Origin: Pseudothauera hydrothermalis
GTDB lineage: Bacteria > Pseudomonadota > Gammaproteobacteria > Burkholderiales > Rhodocyclaceae
Assembly (NCBI RefSeq): GCF_003345255.1
Contig: NZ_CP029331.1
Span: 1,798,001-1,862,000, forward strand
Direction: 5' to 3'
Length of the DNA: 64,000 bases
The notes under the pieces are model-generated. The model was given only the letters and a program-made list of their open reading frames with translations, had not been told where the DNA came from and made no database searches. Both the position numbers and the translations under genes were made by a program. Below, piece after piece: positions 37,484-47,773 of this stretch. Every line of letters begins with the position of its first letter. The stretch's first letter is position 1.

Positions 37484-40342
37484 ATGAAGCGCATGCTTTT
37501 CAATGCGACGCAGGCCGAAGAATTGCGCGTCGCGATCGTGGACGGTCAAAAACTGATCGACCTCGATATTGAATCGGCCGCCAAGGAGCAACGTAAAAGC
37601 AACATCTACAAGGCAGTCATCACCCGCCTCGAGCCCAGCTTAGAAGCCGCCTTCGTCGACTACGGCGCCGACCGTCACGGTTTTCTGCCGTTCAAGGAAA
37701 TCGCCCGCAGCTACTACCAACCCGGCGTCGATGGCAAGGCCAGCATCAAAGAGGCTTTACGCGAAGGCCAAGAGCTGATCGTCCAGGTCGAAAAAGACGA
37801 GCGCGGCAACAAGGGCGCGGCGCTGACCACTTATATCTCGCTGGCTGGCCGCTACCTGGTGCTGATGCCCAACAATCCGCGCGGCGGCGGCGTATCCCGT
37901 CGCGTCGAAGGCGAAGAGCGCGCCGAGCTGCGTGAAATCATGGACCAGCTGGAAGTGCCCGCCGGCATGAGCCTGATTGCGCGCACTGCCGCCATCGGCC
38001 GTAGTGCCGAAGAATTGCAGTGGGACCTCAACTATCTGTTGCAATTGTGGCGGGCGATCGAAGGCGCTGCGCAAGCGCAATCGGGCGCTTTCCTGATTTA
38101 CCAGGAAGGCAGCCTGGTCATTCGCGCCATCCGCGACTATTTCCAGCCCGACATCGGCGAAATTCTCATCGACACCGACGACGTGTTCGAGCAGGCGCGC
38201 CAGTTCATGGCCCATGTCATGCCGAACAACGTCAATCGGGTCAAGCGTTACAGCGATGATGTACCGCTGTTTTCGCGCTTCCAGATCGAGCACCAGATCG
38301 AGTCTGCCTATTCCCGCCAGGTGAACCTGCCTTCTGGTGGCGCGGTGGTCATCGATCACACTGAAGCGCTGGTCTCCATCGACGTCAACTCCGGTCGCGC
38401 CACCAAGGGTGCAGACATCGAGGAAACCGCCTTTCGTACCAATCTGGAAGCGGCCGACGAAATCGCCCGCCAACTGCGCCTGCGCGACCTGGGCGGCCTG
38501 ATCGTCATCGACTTCATCGACATGGAGTCGCAAAAGAACCAGCGTGAGGTGGAAAACCGTCTGCGTGAAGCCTTACGCCATGACCGCGCGCGGGTGCAAA
38601 CCGGCAAGATCAGCCGCTTTGGCCTGCTGGAGCTGTCGCGCCAGCGGCTGCGTCCGGCGCTCGCCGAAACCAGCTACATCCCCTGCCCGCGCTGCAACGG
38701 CACCGGCCATATCCGCAGCACCGAATCCTCCGCGCTACACATCCTGCGCATCCTCGAAGAAGAAGCGATGAAAGAGAACACCGGCGCGGTGCACCTGCAA
38801 GTGCCGGTCGATGTGGGCACTTATCTGCTCAATGAAAAGCGAGTCGACATCGCGCGCATCGAAATGCGCCACAAGATTCAGCTGATCATCGTGCCGAACC
38901 GCCACCTGGAAACTCCGCAGCACGAAATCGTCCGCTTGCGCCATGATCAATTGAACCAGGAGGACATCGCCCTGGCCAGCTACCAGATGGCCACCAAGCC
39001 GGAAGAAGCCAACGTGCGCCTGCCTGGCAAAACGGGCGACAACAAGCCCGCCCGCGCAGAAGCCGCGGTCAAGGGCATTGCCCCCGAACAGCCGGCTCCC
39101 AGCGCCGAATCCAAGCCGGCAGCGCCCCCGCCGCGGGCCCCTGTGGGTCTGTTCGGCCGCTTGATGGCCTGGCTGCGCGGAGAACGTCGCACAACCTCCG
39201 CAGAGGCCGAGGCAGCCAACGGCAACGCCGAACGCGGTGGCAAACGCGACGGCCGCGCCCGCACCGACAATCGTCGCAACGCTCGTAGCCGGCGCGATTC
39301 CCAGCGCGACGACAATACCTCTCAGCGCAACACCCGCAGCGACAAAGCGGAAGCGCCCGAACGGGAAAAGCCGCAGCGCCAAGAACGTGCCGAACCGCAG
39401 CGTGAAGAGCGCGCCGAGGGTAGCCGCAGCCGCCCAAGCCGTGGCCATCGCGGCCAGCAGCGTGCGGCCGAGGCCCTGACCGATAAGTCGCTCAGTCCAG
39501 CACCGCTTGCTGAAGTGGAACAAACCGCGGTGGCGCTCACCGCAAACGACGCGGACAGCGAAGCACTCGGCACGCCACCGGCTGCCGACGACACCGCACC
39601 CGAAAAACGCCGCCGCCGCAGCCGTGGCCGCCGCGAGCGCCGCCAGAGCACGGCTGAACTGGGCACCAACACCGTGTCCGCGGAAACCTCTGATGCGGCC
39701 GTAGCCGAGCAAGCGGATCGCTTGGCAAGCGATGAAGGCGCGGAGCCGGCAAACGCCCCGCAAGCTGCCGCCGAGTTGCCAGTCGCCGCAAGCGAACCTG
39801 CCGCAGTAACGCCCCAGCACTACGAATCGGCGCCACCGTTGCCGGTCGTGGCGGTGTCTGAATCGACTCAAGAAGCGCCTGCAGCGGAGTCACTGCAAGC
39901 CGCCGAGGCGGACACTGCGGTCACTGCCAGCGAAGAGGCTCCCGCGGCGGTGGATGAGGCGGCTACGACCGCTGCGGGCGCTGAGGCCGTACCGCACGAC
40001 ACCGTAGAGGCCGCCACGCCGTTAGCCGAGGTTGCAGCGCCGGCTGCCGCCGAACAGGCTGATGAACCAGCCGCCACCGCGGTGCAAACCCCGGCGCCAA
40101 CCCTGGTGGCTGCGCCGGTGGCGGCCGACACCGAGCAATCTCGCTCCCCGGCTGCGCCGATCGATTTGGGCGAAGTGTTGGCGCAAAGCGGTCTGGTGAT
40201 GATCGAGACCAGGCGCGACAAGTTGGAAGCCTTCCAGCAACAGCCGGAGGAACCGGCACGCCCGCTGGGTCGTCGTCCGCGACCGCCGGTTCAGGTGTCG
40301 AACGAACCCCTGCAACAGGTCGAAACCGTGCGCAAACATTAA
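37484..40342 (+). CDS. rne: Ribonuclease E
   Basis: A 952-residue endoribonuclease, core of the degradosome and main enzyme of mRNA decay and tRNA/rRNA processing. [20 protein letters not shown] starts the RNase H-like/S1 catalytic half; the Zn-link CPRCNGTGH has Cys401 and Cys404, and [13 protein letters not shown] and [14 protein letters not shown] carry DNase I-like active-site residues. [13 protein letters not shown] near 560 resembles the membrane-targeting amphipathic helix. From about 520 to the end the protein is disordered: Arg/Asp/Glu-rich blocks (600-690), then a long Ala/Glu/Val-rich stretch. It ends QVETVRKH. Confidence 0.96.
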   Translation: MKRMLFNATQAEELRVAIVDGQKLIDLDIESAAKEQRKSNIYKAVITRLEPSLEAAFVDYGADRHGFLPFKEIARSYYQPGVDGKASIKEALREGQELIVQVEKDERGNKGAALTTYISLAGRYLVLMPNNPRGGGVSRRVEGEERAELREIMDQLEVPAGMSLIARTAAIGRSAEELQWDLNYLLQLWRAIEGAAQAQSGAFLIYQEGSLVIRAIRDYFQPDIGEILIDTDDVFEQARQFMAHVMPNNVNRVKRYSDDVPLFSRFQIEHQIESAYSRQVNLPSGGAVVIDHTEALVSIDVNSGRATKGADIEETAFRTNLEAADEIARQLRLRDLGGLIVIDFIDMESQKNQREVENRLREALRHDRARVQTGKISRFGLLELSRQRLRPALAETSYIPCPRCNGTGHIRSTESSALHILRILEEEAMKENTGAVHLQVPVDVGTYLLNEKRVDIARIEMRHKIQLIIVPNRHLETPQHEIVRLRHDQLNQEDIALASYQMATKPEEANVRLPGKTGDNKPARAEAAVKGIAPEQPAPSAESKPAAPPPRAPVGLFGRLMAWLRGERRTTSAEAEAANGNAERGGKRDGRARTDNRRNARSRRDSQRDDNTSQRNTRSDKAEAPEREKPQRQERAEPQREERAEGSRSRPSRGHRGQQRAAEALTDKSLSPAPLAEVEQTAVALTANDADSEALGTPPAADDTAPEKRRRRSRGRRERRQSTAELGTNTVSAETSDAAVAEQADRLASDEGAEPANAPQAAAELPVAASEPAAVTPQHYESAPPLPVVAVSESTQEAPAAESLQAAEADTAVTASEEAPAAVDEAATTAAGAEAVPHDTVEAATPLAEVAAPAAAEQADEPAATAVQTPAPTLVAAPVAADTEQSRSPAAPIDLGEVLAQSGLVMIETRRDKLEAFQQQPEEPARPLGRRPRPPVQVSNEPLQQVETVRKH

Positions 40343-40373
40343 GCGCGCGCCAGCTATCGGGCGTCAACCGACG

Positions 40374-40402
40374 AGGCGGCGCAATGCGCCGCCTTGTTTT
40401 TT
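40374..40402 (+). terminator. Rho-independent terminator of rne
   Basis: AGGCGGCGC-AAT-GCGCCGCCT (9-bp stem, 40374-40394) is followed by TGTTTTTT on the plus strand. It lies 32 bases after the rne stop and between convergent genes. Confidence 0.88.
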
Positions 40403-40450
40403 GGGTCTCCGATGTGTCCCGCCGTAGCCGGCGCAAATCGGTCAACGCTC

Positions 40451-40921
40451 TCAGCGAGCCAGTGCGAGTGCCTCGAACAAGCCGGCGACCGCGTCTTCGC
40501 ACATATCCAATACCGCCTCAAAGCCGCTTTCACCGCCGTAGTAGGGATCGGGGACCTCATCGCAGTCGAAATTGCGCGCATAGCGCATGAAAAGATCGAC
40601 TTTTGGGTGATAGACCGGTGGGCTCATCCTGAGCATGCTCTCGTAGTGCCCCCGGTCCATGGCCAACAGCAGATCGAAACGCTGAAAGTCGGCGATCTCC
40701 AACCGTCGGGCAAGCAAATCGTCCAGCCGATAGCCGCGCCGCGCAGCCGCCTTGCGAGTACGCGGATCGGGCGGCTCGCCGACATGATAGCCATGGGTAC
40801 CGGCCGAATCGACCTCGATCAACGCCTTTAAGCCGGCCTCCTCGATCCGACGACGCGCCACCGCCTCGGCAGTCGGCGAACGACAGATGTTGCCGGTGCA
40901 CACAAACAGGATTCTTTTCAT
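40451..40921 (-). CDS. Low-molecular-weight protein tyrosine phosphatase
   Basis: A 156-residue phosphatase. The P-loop CTGNICRS (C-x5-R-S) stands at the N-terminus (KRILFVCTGNICRSPTAEAV), and the general-acid Asp in EVPDPYYGGESGF near the C-terminus. Such enzymes act on tyrosine kinases of polysaccharide export or on small phosphoesters; no exopolysaccharide genes adjoin, so the target is unknown. It follows uvrB by 17 bases on the same strand. Confidence 0.93.
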   Translation of the reverse strand: MKRILFVCTGNICRSPTAEAVARRRIEEAGLKALIEVDSAGTHGYHVGEPPDPRTRKAAARRGYRLDDLLARRLEIADFQRFDLLLAMDRGHYESMLRMSPPVYHPKVDLFMRYARNFDCDEVPDPYYGGESGFEAVLDMCEDAVAGLFEALALAR

Positions 40922-40938
40922 TCTGCCGATTCTCCCGC

Positions 40939-43002
40939 TCAAACGCTGCCGTGCTGGTCCGCACCAAAGACCCGTCGGCGCAGCCGGAACAGTTCGTCGC
41001 GGGCCGCCGCGGCTTTCTCGAATTCCAGATTGCGGGCGTGCTCCTGCATGGCTTTTTCGAGCTTTTTGATCGCACGCGCCAATTGTCTCTCATCCATGGT
41101 TTCATAATCGGGATCGGACGAGTCCGCCCGGGCCGGTTCACCCGCCGCCCCGTCGCCGCCGTCATACACCCCATCGATGATGTCCTTGATCCGTTTCACC
41201 ACGGTTTTGGGTGTGATGCCATGTGCCTCGTTGAAGGCAATTTGCTTGCTGCGCCGACGCTCGGTTTCGCCGATGGCCGCCTGCATCGAGTCGGTCATCT
41301 GATCGGCATATAAGATCGCAGTGCCGTGAACATGGCGTGCCGCCCGGCCAATGGTTTGAATCAACGAGCGGGTCGAACGTAGAAAACCCTCCTTGTCGGC
41401 GTCGAGAATGGCTACCAGGGACACTTCCGGAATATCCAACCCTTCGCGCAACAGGTTGATACCGATCAGCACATCGAACTCCCCGAGGCGCAAATCGCGG
41501 ATGATTTCCACACGCTCCACGGTGTCGATGTCCGAATGCAGGTAGCGCACCCGCACGCCGTTGTCGGCAAGATAGTCGGTCAGATCTTCGGCCATGCGCT
41601 TGGTCAGCACGGTCACCAACACACGCTCTTGCCGCCCTACCCGTAGACGGATTTCACTCAATAAATCATCCACCTGGGTGCTGGCCGGGCGCACTTCGAC
41701 GACCGGATCGACCAACCCGGTGGGCCGCACCACTTGCTCCACCACCTGCCCCTGACGCTGCGCTTCATATGCTGACGGGGTGGCGGAAACAAAAATGGTT
41801 TGCGGCATCAGGCGCTCGAATTCATCAAATTTGAGCGGTCGGTTATCGAGCGCCGAAGGCAAGCGGAAACCGTATTCCACCAGATTGTCCTTGCGCGAAC
41901 GGTCACCCTTGTACATGCCGCCGACCTGCGGAATGGTGACATGCGATTCATCCACGAACAGCAACGCATCGGCCGGCAGGTAATCGATCAAGGTCGGCGG
42001 CGGCTCGCCCGGCGCACGGCCTGAAAGATGGCGCGAGTAGTTCTCGATGCCCTTGCAAAAACCCATTTCGTTGAGCATTTCCAAATCGAAACGGGTACGT
42101 TGCTCGATACGCTGCGCTTCGACCAGTTTGCCCGCACGCTGAAAAAAGGCCACCCGCTCGGCAAGTTCCTCCTTGATCGCCTCGATCGCCTTGAGCACCG
42201 TCGCCCGTGGGGTCACGTAATGGCTGGACGGATACACCGTAAAGCGCACCAAGCGCTGTTTGAGATGGCCGGTGAGCGGATCGAACAAGGTCAGATGCTC
42301 GATTTCGTCATCGAACAGTTCGATGCGTACCGCCAGTTCGGCGTTTTCCGACGGAAACACGTCGATCACATCGCCACGCACCCGAAACGTGCCACGGCGA
42401 AAATCGATGTCGGCGCGGGTATATTGCATCGCCACCAGACGGGCGATCAGCTCTCGATGGGCGATGCGCTCGCCTTCGCGCAGGTGCAGCACCATGCTGT
42501 GATAGTCGACCGGATCGCCAATGCCATAAATGCACGACACCGTCGCCACGATCACCACATCACGGCGCTCCATCAGACTTTTGGTGGCGCTCAGACGCAT
42601 CTGCTCGATGTGCTCGTTGATGCTCGAATCCTTCTCGATGAACAGATCCCGCGACGGCACATAGGCTTCGGGTTGATAGTAGTCGTAATACGACACGAAG
42701 TATTCCACCGCGTTTTCGGGCAGAAACTCCTTGAACTCCGAGTACAACTGTGCGGCCAAGGTCTTGTTGGGTGCCAGCACCAAGGCCGGACGGCCGCAGC
42801 GGGCGATGACATTGGCCATGGTGTAGGTCTTGCCCGAGCCCGTCACCCCGAGCAAGGTCTGAAACATCAACCCGTCCTGCACACCTTCGACCAGTTGCGC
42901 AATAGCCGTGGGCTGGTCACCCGCAGGCGGAAAAGGCTGGTGCAGACGGAACGGACTGCCGTCAAAGGTTACTATCCGGCCAGTATGTGCAGGATTTGAC
43001 AT
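40939..43002 (-). CDS. uvrB: Excinuclease ABC subunit B
   Basis: A 687-residue helicase-like damage-verification subunit of UvrABC. The Walker A motif is in [20 protein letters not shown], the beta-hairpin region in [20 protein letters not shown], and the helicase box in [18 protein letters not shown]. The C-terminal UVR domain ([20 protein letters not shown]) binds UvrC. The start at 43002 is [13 protein letters not shown]; the frame upstream is shadow. It is divergent from the aminotransferase gene. Confidence 0.97.
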   Translation of the reverse strand: MSNPAHTGRIVTFDGSPFRLHQPFPPAGDQPTAIAQLVEGVQDGLMFQTLLGVTGSGKTYTMANVIARCGRPALVLAPNKTLAAQLYSEFKEFLPENAVEYFVSYYDYYQPEAYVPSRDLFIEKDSSINEHIEQMRLSATKSLMERRDVVIVATVSCIYGIGDPVDYHSMVLHLREGERIAHRELIARLVAMQYTRADIDFRRGTFRVRGDVIDVFPSENAELAVRIELFDDEIEHLTLFDPLTGHLKQRLVRFTVYPSSHYVTPRATVLKAIEAIKEELAERVAFFQRAGKLVEAQRIEQRTRFDLEMLNEMGFCKGIENYSRHLSGRAPGEPPPTLIDYLPADALLFVDESHVTIPQVGGMYKGDRSRKDNLVEYGFRLPSALDNRPLKFDEFERLMPQTIFVSATPSAYEAQRQGQVVEQVVRPTGLVDPVVEVRPASTQVDDLLSEIRLRVGRQERVLVTVLTKRMAEDLTDYLADNGVRVRYLHSDIDTVERVEIIRDLRLGEFDVLIGINLLREGLDIPEVSLVAILDADKEGFLRSTRSLIQTIGRAARHVHGTAILYADQMTDSMQAAIGETERRRSKQIAFNEAHGITPKTVVKRIKDIIDGVYDGGDGAAGEPARADSSDPDYETMDERQLARAIKKLEKAMQEHARNLEFEKAAAARDELFRLRRRVFGADQHGSV

Positions 43003-43175
43003 GCTAGAATTTCCATTTCGTTCCACTGCCTGCAACTGCCTTGCAAGCGGGCCTTGCAGACAGCGGAAAACGAACATTATTGACCATTTTTCGTGCCAAG
43101 GCACGGCACCCGGCCAGCCGCATCCATGCCACGGTTTGCCGGCCTGCGCACCCGATTCCCTGACCTGGAGCCCAC

Positions 43176-44384
43176 ATGTCCGCCTCGATCTTCGCTGCCG
43201 TCGAAATGGCGCCCCGTGACCCGATTCTTGGCCTGAACGAAGCCTTCGCCGCCGATCCCCGCGCCGAAAAAGTCAATCTCGGCGTGGGCGTCTATTACGA
43301 TGACAGCGGCAAAATCCCGCTGCTCGCCGCGGTCAAGGCCGCTGAAAAGGCCCGCCTGGAAGCGATGCCGCCGCGCGGCTACCAGCCGATCGAAGGACCG
43401 GCCACCTATAACGGCGCCGTCCAACAACTTTTGTTCGGCAAGGATTCGGCGCTGATCGCCAACGGCCAGGTGGTAACCGTGCAAGCGCTGGGCGGCACCG
43501 GCGCGCTGAAAGTCGGCGCCGATTACCTCAAGCGTCTGTTGCCAGGCGCCACGGTATACATCTCCGATCCGAGCTGGGAAAACCACCGTGCGCTGTTCGA
43601 GGCGGCCGGCTTCCCGGTGGAAAATTATCCGTACTACGATGCCGCCACCCGCGGCGTGAACTTCGCTGGCATGAAGGCCAGACTTGAGCAGCTTGCCCCC
43701 GGCTCCATCGTCGTGCTGCACGCCTGCTGCCACAATCCGACCGGCGCCGACCTCAGCGACGCACAATGGAACGAAGTGGTCGAAACCTGCCGTGCGCGCG
43801 GTTTGGTTCCCTTCCTCGACATGGCCTACCAAGGCTTTGCCGACGGCATCGATGCCGACGCCGTGGCGGTACGCGCCTTCTCCGCCAGCGGCCTGCAGTT
43901 CTTCGTTTCCAGCTCTTTCTCCAAGAGCTTCTCGCTCTATGGCGAGCGAGTCGGCGCGCTGTCCATCGTCACCGCCAGCCGGGATGAGGCGTCCCGCGTG
44001 CTGTCCCAGGTCAAACGTGTGATCCGCACCAACTACTCCAACCCTCCAACCCATGGCGGCGCCATCGTCGGTGCGGTACTCAATTCGCCCGAGCTGCGAC
44101 AGATGTGGGAGGAGGAGCTGGCTGGCATGCGTGAGCGCATCCGCGCCATGCGCACCGGCCTGGTCGAACAGCTCAAGGCCGAAGGCGTGGCGCAGGACTT
44201 TTCCTTCGTCATCCAGCAGCGCGGCATGTTCTCCTACACCGGACTGACTGTTGCCCAGGTGGATCGCCTGAAGGCCGATTTCGGCATTTATGCCGTATCC
44301 ACCGGTCGCATCTGCCTGGCGGCGCTCAACAGCCGGAACATCGGTTACGTTGCCAAAGCAATCGCTGCGGTGGTCAAAGGCTGA
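43176..44384 (+). CDS. tyrB: Aromatic/aspartate aminotransferase (AspC/TyrB class)
   Basis: A 402-residue PLP aminotransferase, class I alpha. The Schiff-base Lys is in [47 protein letters not shown] and the C-terminal [20 protein letters not shown] are typical of enterobacterial AspC/TyrB. It moves the amino group of aspartate, tyrosine or phenylalanine to 2-oxoglutarate. AspC and TyrB cannot be separated by reading; tyrB is used because of the uvrB-divergent position common in betaproteobacteria. The transposase remnant lies just downstream. Confidence 0.85.
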   Translation: MSASIFAAVEMAPRDPILGLNEAFAADPRAEKVNLGVGVYYDDSGKIPLLAAVKAAEKARLEAMPPRGYQPIEGPATYNGAVQQLLFGKDSALIANGQVVTVQALGGTGALKVGADYLKRLLPGATVYISDPSWENHRALFEAAGFPVENYPYYDAATRGVNFAGMKARLEQLAPGSIVVLHACCHNPTGADLSDAQWNEVVETCRARGLVPFLDMAYQGFADGIDADAVAVRAFSASGLQFFVSSSFSKSFSLYGERVGALSIVTASRDEASRVLSQVKRVIRTNYSNPPTHGGAIVGAVLNSPELRQMWEEELAGMRERIRAMRTGLVEQLKAEGVAQDFSFVIQQRGMFSYTGLTVAQVDRLKADFGIYAVSTGRICLAALNSRNIGYVAKAIAAVVKG

Positions 44385-44560
44385 ACCCATCGTGTAAGGC
44401 GCGGGGGATTCGATGCAGAAAAATCGTCATCCGCGCCCTGCATAAGCTCAGAAACCTTTGGCACTCCTGTGAACCAAGAGGAGTGTCATGCAAATCCACC
44501 ACGTTGGGTACCGCATCCGGGGGTTTTGACCTGCTAGCGGCTCTGGGGCATCTTTGGGAC

Positions 44561-45537
44561 ATGACGCCCAAAGATGCCCACAGACGCCTTGAAATTCTTC
44601 GTTTCTTCGACAAGCACGGCTTGGCGGCGACCCGTAACGCCTTTGGTGTCTCGCGCCGTACGCTCTACCGCTGGAAGGCCGCCCTCAAAGCCCAAGGCGA
44701 CAACCCGGCTGCCCTGGCCGCACAATCCTGCGCTCCACGAAAGCGCAGGCTGCCCAAGGCCGACCCCCGCCTGGTGAGCGAAATCCGGCGGCTACGCACC
44801 CTCCACCCCAACCTCGGCAAGGCCAAGCTCCACGTGCTACTCGAGCCCTGGTGTGCCCAGCACGGTATTGCGCTGCCCAGTGTCTCCACCATTGGCCGCA
44901 TCATCGCCAGAGCCCCCGACAAGATGCGCCACGCGCCCGCCCGCATCGACAGCCGCGGGCGGGCCAAGCCCCTGCGGCGACACAGCAAGCCCAGAAAACC
45001 CAAGCAGGTCAGAGCCCAAGCTCTGGAGGTGCTGGCCTGCTCTACCCGCGAGCGCATCCGCTTGCGGCATGCGCCGCTATATCGTCACCTTCATCGATCC
45101 AGTTTCACACTTTGCCTTTGCCGTGGGGCTCCCCTCCAAGCACGCCCGATACACCGCCCGCGCCCTCGAACAGGGCCTGTCCCTGCTGCCCCAGCGCCCC
45201 ACGACGGTGCTGTCCGACAACGGCAGCGAGTTCGAAGCCGACTTCGCCCGGCTCCTTGAGGAGCGCGGTATCCAGCGCTGGTACACCTACCCCAAGACAC
45301 CCAAGATGAACGCCCACGCCGAGCGCTTCAATCGCACGATCCAGGAGTCCTTCGTGGACGACCACGAGGAGTTGCTCTTCACCGACCTCGCCCTCTTCAA
45401 CCGCAAACTCGCCGACTGGCTCGTCTTCTACAACGCTTCAGCGTCCGCACCACACACTCGGCCAGCGTTCCCCGCTATCCTTCCTCCTGCAACATCAACC
45501 CGAGCGCCAAAGGTACTGGACTCATACAGCGCCTTGA
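44561..45537 (+). pseudogene. IS481-like transposase, broken by two frameshifts
   Basis: The reading starts MTPKDAHRRLEILRFFDKHG, with a helix-turn-helix (LAATRNAFGVSRRTLYRWKA), and continues into an rve/DDE core. At about 45062 one extra base (within CTTGCGG) moves the frame, after which GMRRYIVTFIDPVS, LSDNGSEFEADF and MNAHAERFNRTIQES give the D, D and E of the active site. At about 45432 a second shift restores TLQRPHHTLGQRSPLSFLLQ and ends YWTHTAP at 45537. Neither shift has a slippery signal, so I take it as a decayed gene. Terminal inverted repeats and a target duplication were not found, so element ends are unset. Confidence 0.85.
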
Positions 45538-45562
45538 CGCCGGTTTGAGCCTTGCCTAGAAT
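45534..45562 (+). promoter_or_regulatory. Sigma-70 promoter of the tRNA-Asn pair, overlapping the transposase stop
   Basis: TTGACG (45534-45539) and TAGAAT (45557-45562) are separated by exactly 17 bases, 12 bases before the first tRNA. The TGA stop of the reconstructed transposase (45535-45537) lies inside the -35 hexamer, so the -35 is probably contributed by the insertion sequence. Confidence 0.75.
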
Positions 45563-45574
45563 ACGCGGCTCTGT

Positions 45575-45650
45575 TCCCCGATAGCTCAGTCGGTAGAGCG
45601 ACGGACTGTTAATCCGCAGGTCCCTGGTTCGAGCCCAGGTCGGGGAGCCA
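45575..45650 (+). tRNA. tRNA-Asn(GUU), copy 1
   Basis: A 76-base cloverleaf: acceptor TCCCCGA pairs with TCGGGGA, followed by G and encoded CCA. The anticodon arm CGGA-CTGTTAA-TCCG shows anticodon GUU. It is identical to copy 2, which begins 61 bases on. Confidence 0.97.
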
Positions 45651-45711
45651 AAAATTCGGAAGTGTCGTCTCGCGCCCGCGATCACGGCACGCAGCACCAA
45701 GCCAGTTTTAT

Positions 45712-45787
45712 TCCCCGATAGCTCAGTCGGTAGAGCGACGGACTGTTAATCCGCAGGTCCCTGGTTCGAGCCCAGGTCGGGGAGCCA
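45712..45787 (+). tRNA. tRNA-Asn(GUU), copy 2
   Basis: All 76 bases are identical to the copy at 45575-45650, but the flanking bases are not, so the repeat covers the tRNA only. Both are expected to come from the promoter at 45534 and to end at the terminator at 45797. Confidence 0.97.
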
Positions 45788-45796
45788 AATCGCACC

Positions 45797-45822
45797 AGGC
45801 CGGTCATCTGACCGGCCTTTTT
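45797..45822 (+). terminator. Rho-independent terminator after the tRNA-Asn pair
   Basis: AGGCCGGTCA-TC-TGACCGGCCT forms a 10-bp stem ending in a run of five T. It stands ten bases after the second tRNA-Asn and before the convergent regA gene. Confidence 0.9.
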
Positions 45823-45850
45823 GCTTTGCGCCCCCTGCCCCCAAGCAAGC

Positions 45851-46387
45851 TCAAGCGCGCGCCGGCGGTCGGGCGAGCTTGCGTTGCAGGGTGCGACGGT
45901 GCATGTTCAAAGCCCGTGCAGTGGCCGAAATATTTCCGCCATGTTCGGCAAGCACCCGCTGAATGTGCTCCCACTCGAGTTGATCCACCGACAACGGCCG
46001 GCTTTCGATCCTATCGTCCACCACCCCTTCGGCCTGCAGTGCATTGACGATAGCCTCCACATCGGCCGGTTTAGCCAGATACTGGATGGCACCGAGTTTG
46101 ACCGCGTTGACCGCGGTGGCAATGCTGGCGTAGCCGGTCAGCACCAGGATGCGCGCATTGGGGTTGATTCCCAGCAAGGGCGCGATCAGCTTGAGCCCGG
46201 ACTCCCCTGCGAGGTTCAGATCCAGCACCACGAACTCAGGCTCATGGGCATCGGCCAATTGCAACGCCTCGGCCTGACTGTGCGCACTGAAGACACGGAA
46301 GCCGCGTTGTGTCAGGGCACGCGACAAGACGCGATTGAACACGACATCGTCATCGATGACCAGCAAATGTGGCAGCACGTCGCTCAT
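45851..46387 (-). CDS. regA: Redox response regulator RegA/ActR/PrrA
   Basis: A 178-residue response regulator. The receiver domain (HLLVIDDDVVFNRVLSRALT) has phospho-acceptor Asp56 in FVVLDLNLAGESG, LTGYAS and the conserved Lys in YLAKPADV. A Fis-type helix-turn-helix ends the protein (NISATARALNMHRRTLQRKL), almost the RegA/PrrA recognition helix. RegA controls photosynthesis, respiration, nitrogen and denitrification genes in response to quinone redox state. Its ATG overlaps the regB stop as ATGA. The nearness of nosZ makes nos control likely, but inferred. Confidence 0.93.
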   Translation of the reverse strand: MSDVLPHLLVIDDDVVFNRVLSRALTQRGFRVFSAHSQAEALQLADAHEPEFVVLDLNLAGESGLKLIAPLLGINPNARILVLTGYASIATAVNAVKLGAIQYLAKPADVEAIVNALQAEGVVDDRIESRPLSVDQLEWEHIQRVLAEHGGNISATARALNMHRRTLQRKLARPPARA

Positions 46388-47655
46388 GCGCGGATTCGTT
46401 CCAAAGGTACACACAAGCGAGCGATCGTACCACCACCTGCGCGCGGCAGCAGGCTCAGCGAGCCGCCCACTCGAGCGAGCGCGGCGTGGGCCAAAAAAAG
46501 CCCGATACCCATGCCGCCATCGCGCGCACCGAGCGGCGCACGGCCCAGCTCAGCCTGCAGCGCCGGCGCGATACCGGGGCCGCGGTCGAGCACTGCGACA
46601 CACAGCGTGCCGTTGGCTAATCCGGCATGTAGTTCGACATCCTCCGGGCTGACATCCGCCGCATTGTTGAGCAAGGTATGCAGTGCTTCACCCAGCGTGG
46701 CATCGACAACGATGTGCAGCTCATCCAGCGCAGGCTCGCACACCAGCCGCGCTCGGGTGTGCGGGCGCAGCGTCTGCCAGCGCCCTGTCACGGTCTGCAC
46801 CCAAATCCCGGCCGCTTGGACGCCGCCGCCTTCGGCGCGCAACGCACCGGCGTCGGCGGTCAGAGCACCGAGAATACGTTTGCAATGATCGATCTGCTCG
46901 CGCATCAGCGCGAGATCCTCGTTTATGTCGCCGCCCGCCGGTGTGCTGCGCGCCAGCTCGTCGACCAGGATACGCAGCGTGCCCAAGGGCGTACCCAGTT
47001 TGTGGGCCGCGCCCGCGGCCAGATTGGCCAGCGCGACGATTTGTTCGTCGCGCGCTTGCGCCTCACGCGCAGCGGCCAACTCCCGCTCGCGTCGGCGCAG
47101 TGCGGCCGTGGCGCGTGCAACGAACCACACCACGGCCAGTGCCGACAGCACGAAGGTGACCCACATTCCGGCCAAATGCCAGCGCATCGCATCGGCGCCG
47201 ACATGAAAGACGATCGGTCGATGAACATGCCAGAGCACCGAATAGGCGGCCACCGCCAACGCGGTCAACAACCAGCCCTGCAGCGCCGGCAGGATGGCCG
47301 CAGCGATGGCCACCAGCGGCAGAAAAAACGAAATCAGCGGATTGCTGGCGCCGCCGCTCAAATACAAAAAAACACCCCAGCCGGCTAGATCGGCCAGCAG
47401 CTGGACAAACAGCCCCCATGCGCCCGGCGGATCGGGGCGGGATGCATACCACGCCAAAGTGCCGAGGTTGCATCCGGCCAGCGTCACGGCCACTGCCAAC
47501 ATACTGGCCTGAGGCAGCTCCACATCCAGTAATGGCGGCAGCGCCAGCGTAGCCGCCACCATGCAGGCGACCGACAGCCAGCGCAACACAACAAGCCGGG
47601 CAAGCTGATTGCTACCGGGCGGATTGAACAGTGGATCTAAGCGCAGGGAGATCAT
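46384..47655 (-). CDS. regB: Redox sensor histidine kinase RegB/PrrB
   Basis: A 423-residue membrane kinase with about six N-terminal helices (residues 20-180). The ubiquinone-sensing motif GGASNPLISFFLPL is at 101-114 (GGxxNP family form). The H-box AAGAAHKLGTPLGTL has His218; most RegB proteins I recall read HELGTPL, so Lys219 for Glu is unusual. N-box NNAADVSPEDVE, DRGPGIAP and GGMGIGLFLAHAAL complete the ATPase. No cysteine stands directly before the H-box, the place of the redox Cys in Rhodobacter RegB. It is divergent from nosZ. Confidence 0.92.
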   Translation of the reverse strand: MISLRLDPLFNPPGSNQLARLVVLRWLSVACMVAATLALPPLLDVELPQASMLAVAVTLAGCNLGTLAWYASRPDPPGAWGLFVQLLADLAGWGVFLYLSGGASNPLISFFLPLVAIAAAILPALQGWLLTALAVAAYSVLWHVHRPIVFHVGADAMRWHLAGMWVTFVLSALAVVWFVARATAALRRRERELAAAREAQARDEQIVALANLAAGAAHKLGTPLGTLRILVDELARSTPAGGDINEDLALMREQIDHCKRILGALTADAGALRAEGGGVQAAGIWVQTVTGRWQTLRPHTRARLVCEPALDELHIVVDATLGEALHTLLNNAADVSPEDVELHAGLANGTLCVAVLDRGPGIAPALQAELGRAPLGARDGGMGIGLFLAHAALARVGGSLSLLPRAGGGTIARLCVPLERIRA

Positions 47656-47726
47656 GTCGCCATTATGCGCAGCCGGTAATCGACCTGCGAAGGCTCAACA
47701 CAGCCATTGCAGGCGGATTTTCGTTT

Positions 47727-47768
47727 TTGTCTTAAATCAAGGACACCTCAAAGGTCCTTACCTAGAGT
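47727..47768 (+). promoter_or_regulatory. FNR/Dnr-type box and -10 of the nosZ promoter
   Basis: TTGTCTTAAATCAA at 47727-47740 resembles TTGAT-N4-ATCAA (two mismatches in the left half). Exactly 22 bases later comes TAGAGT (47763-47768), a -10-like hexamer, the geometry of a class II FNR/CRP promoter with the site centred at -41.5. The same spacing occurs before nosR and the cytochrome c gene. Initiation would fall near 47775. Confidence 0.65.
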
Positions 47769-47773
47769 GCGTA

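Noticed and set aside
38735-39871. Leftward 378-codon open frame opposite the rne tail
   Set aside because: It mirrors the low-complexity Ala/Glu-rich tail of RNase E and shows no domain or ribosome site.
44385-44560. Left terminal inverted repeat of the insertion sequence
   Set aside because: CACTCCT and AGGAGTG (near 44462-44487) form a local hairpin but do not match the right side near 45540, so they cannot be called element ends.
45050-45075. Programmed frameshift in the transposase
   Set aside because: No A-rich slippery heptamer, stem or internal Shine-Dalgarno sequence is present, and a second unrelated shift follows; decay or sequence error is simpler.
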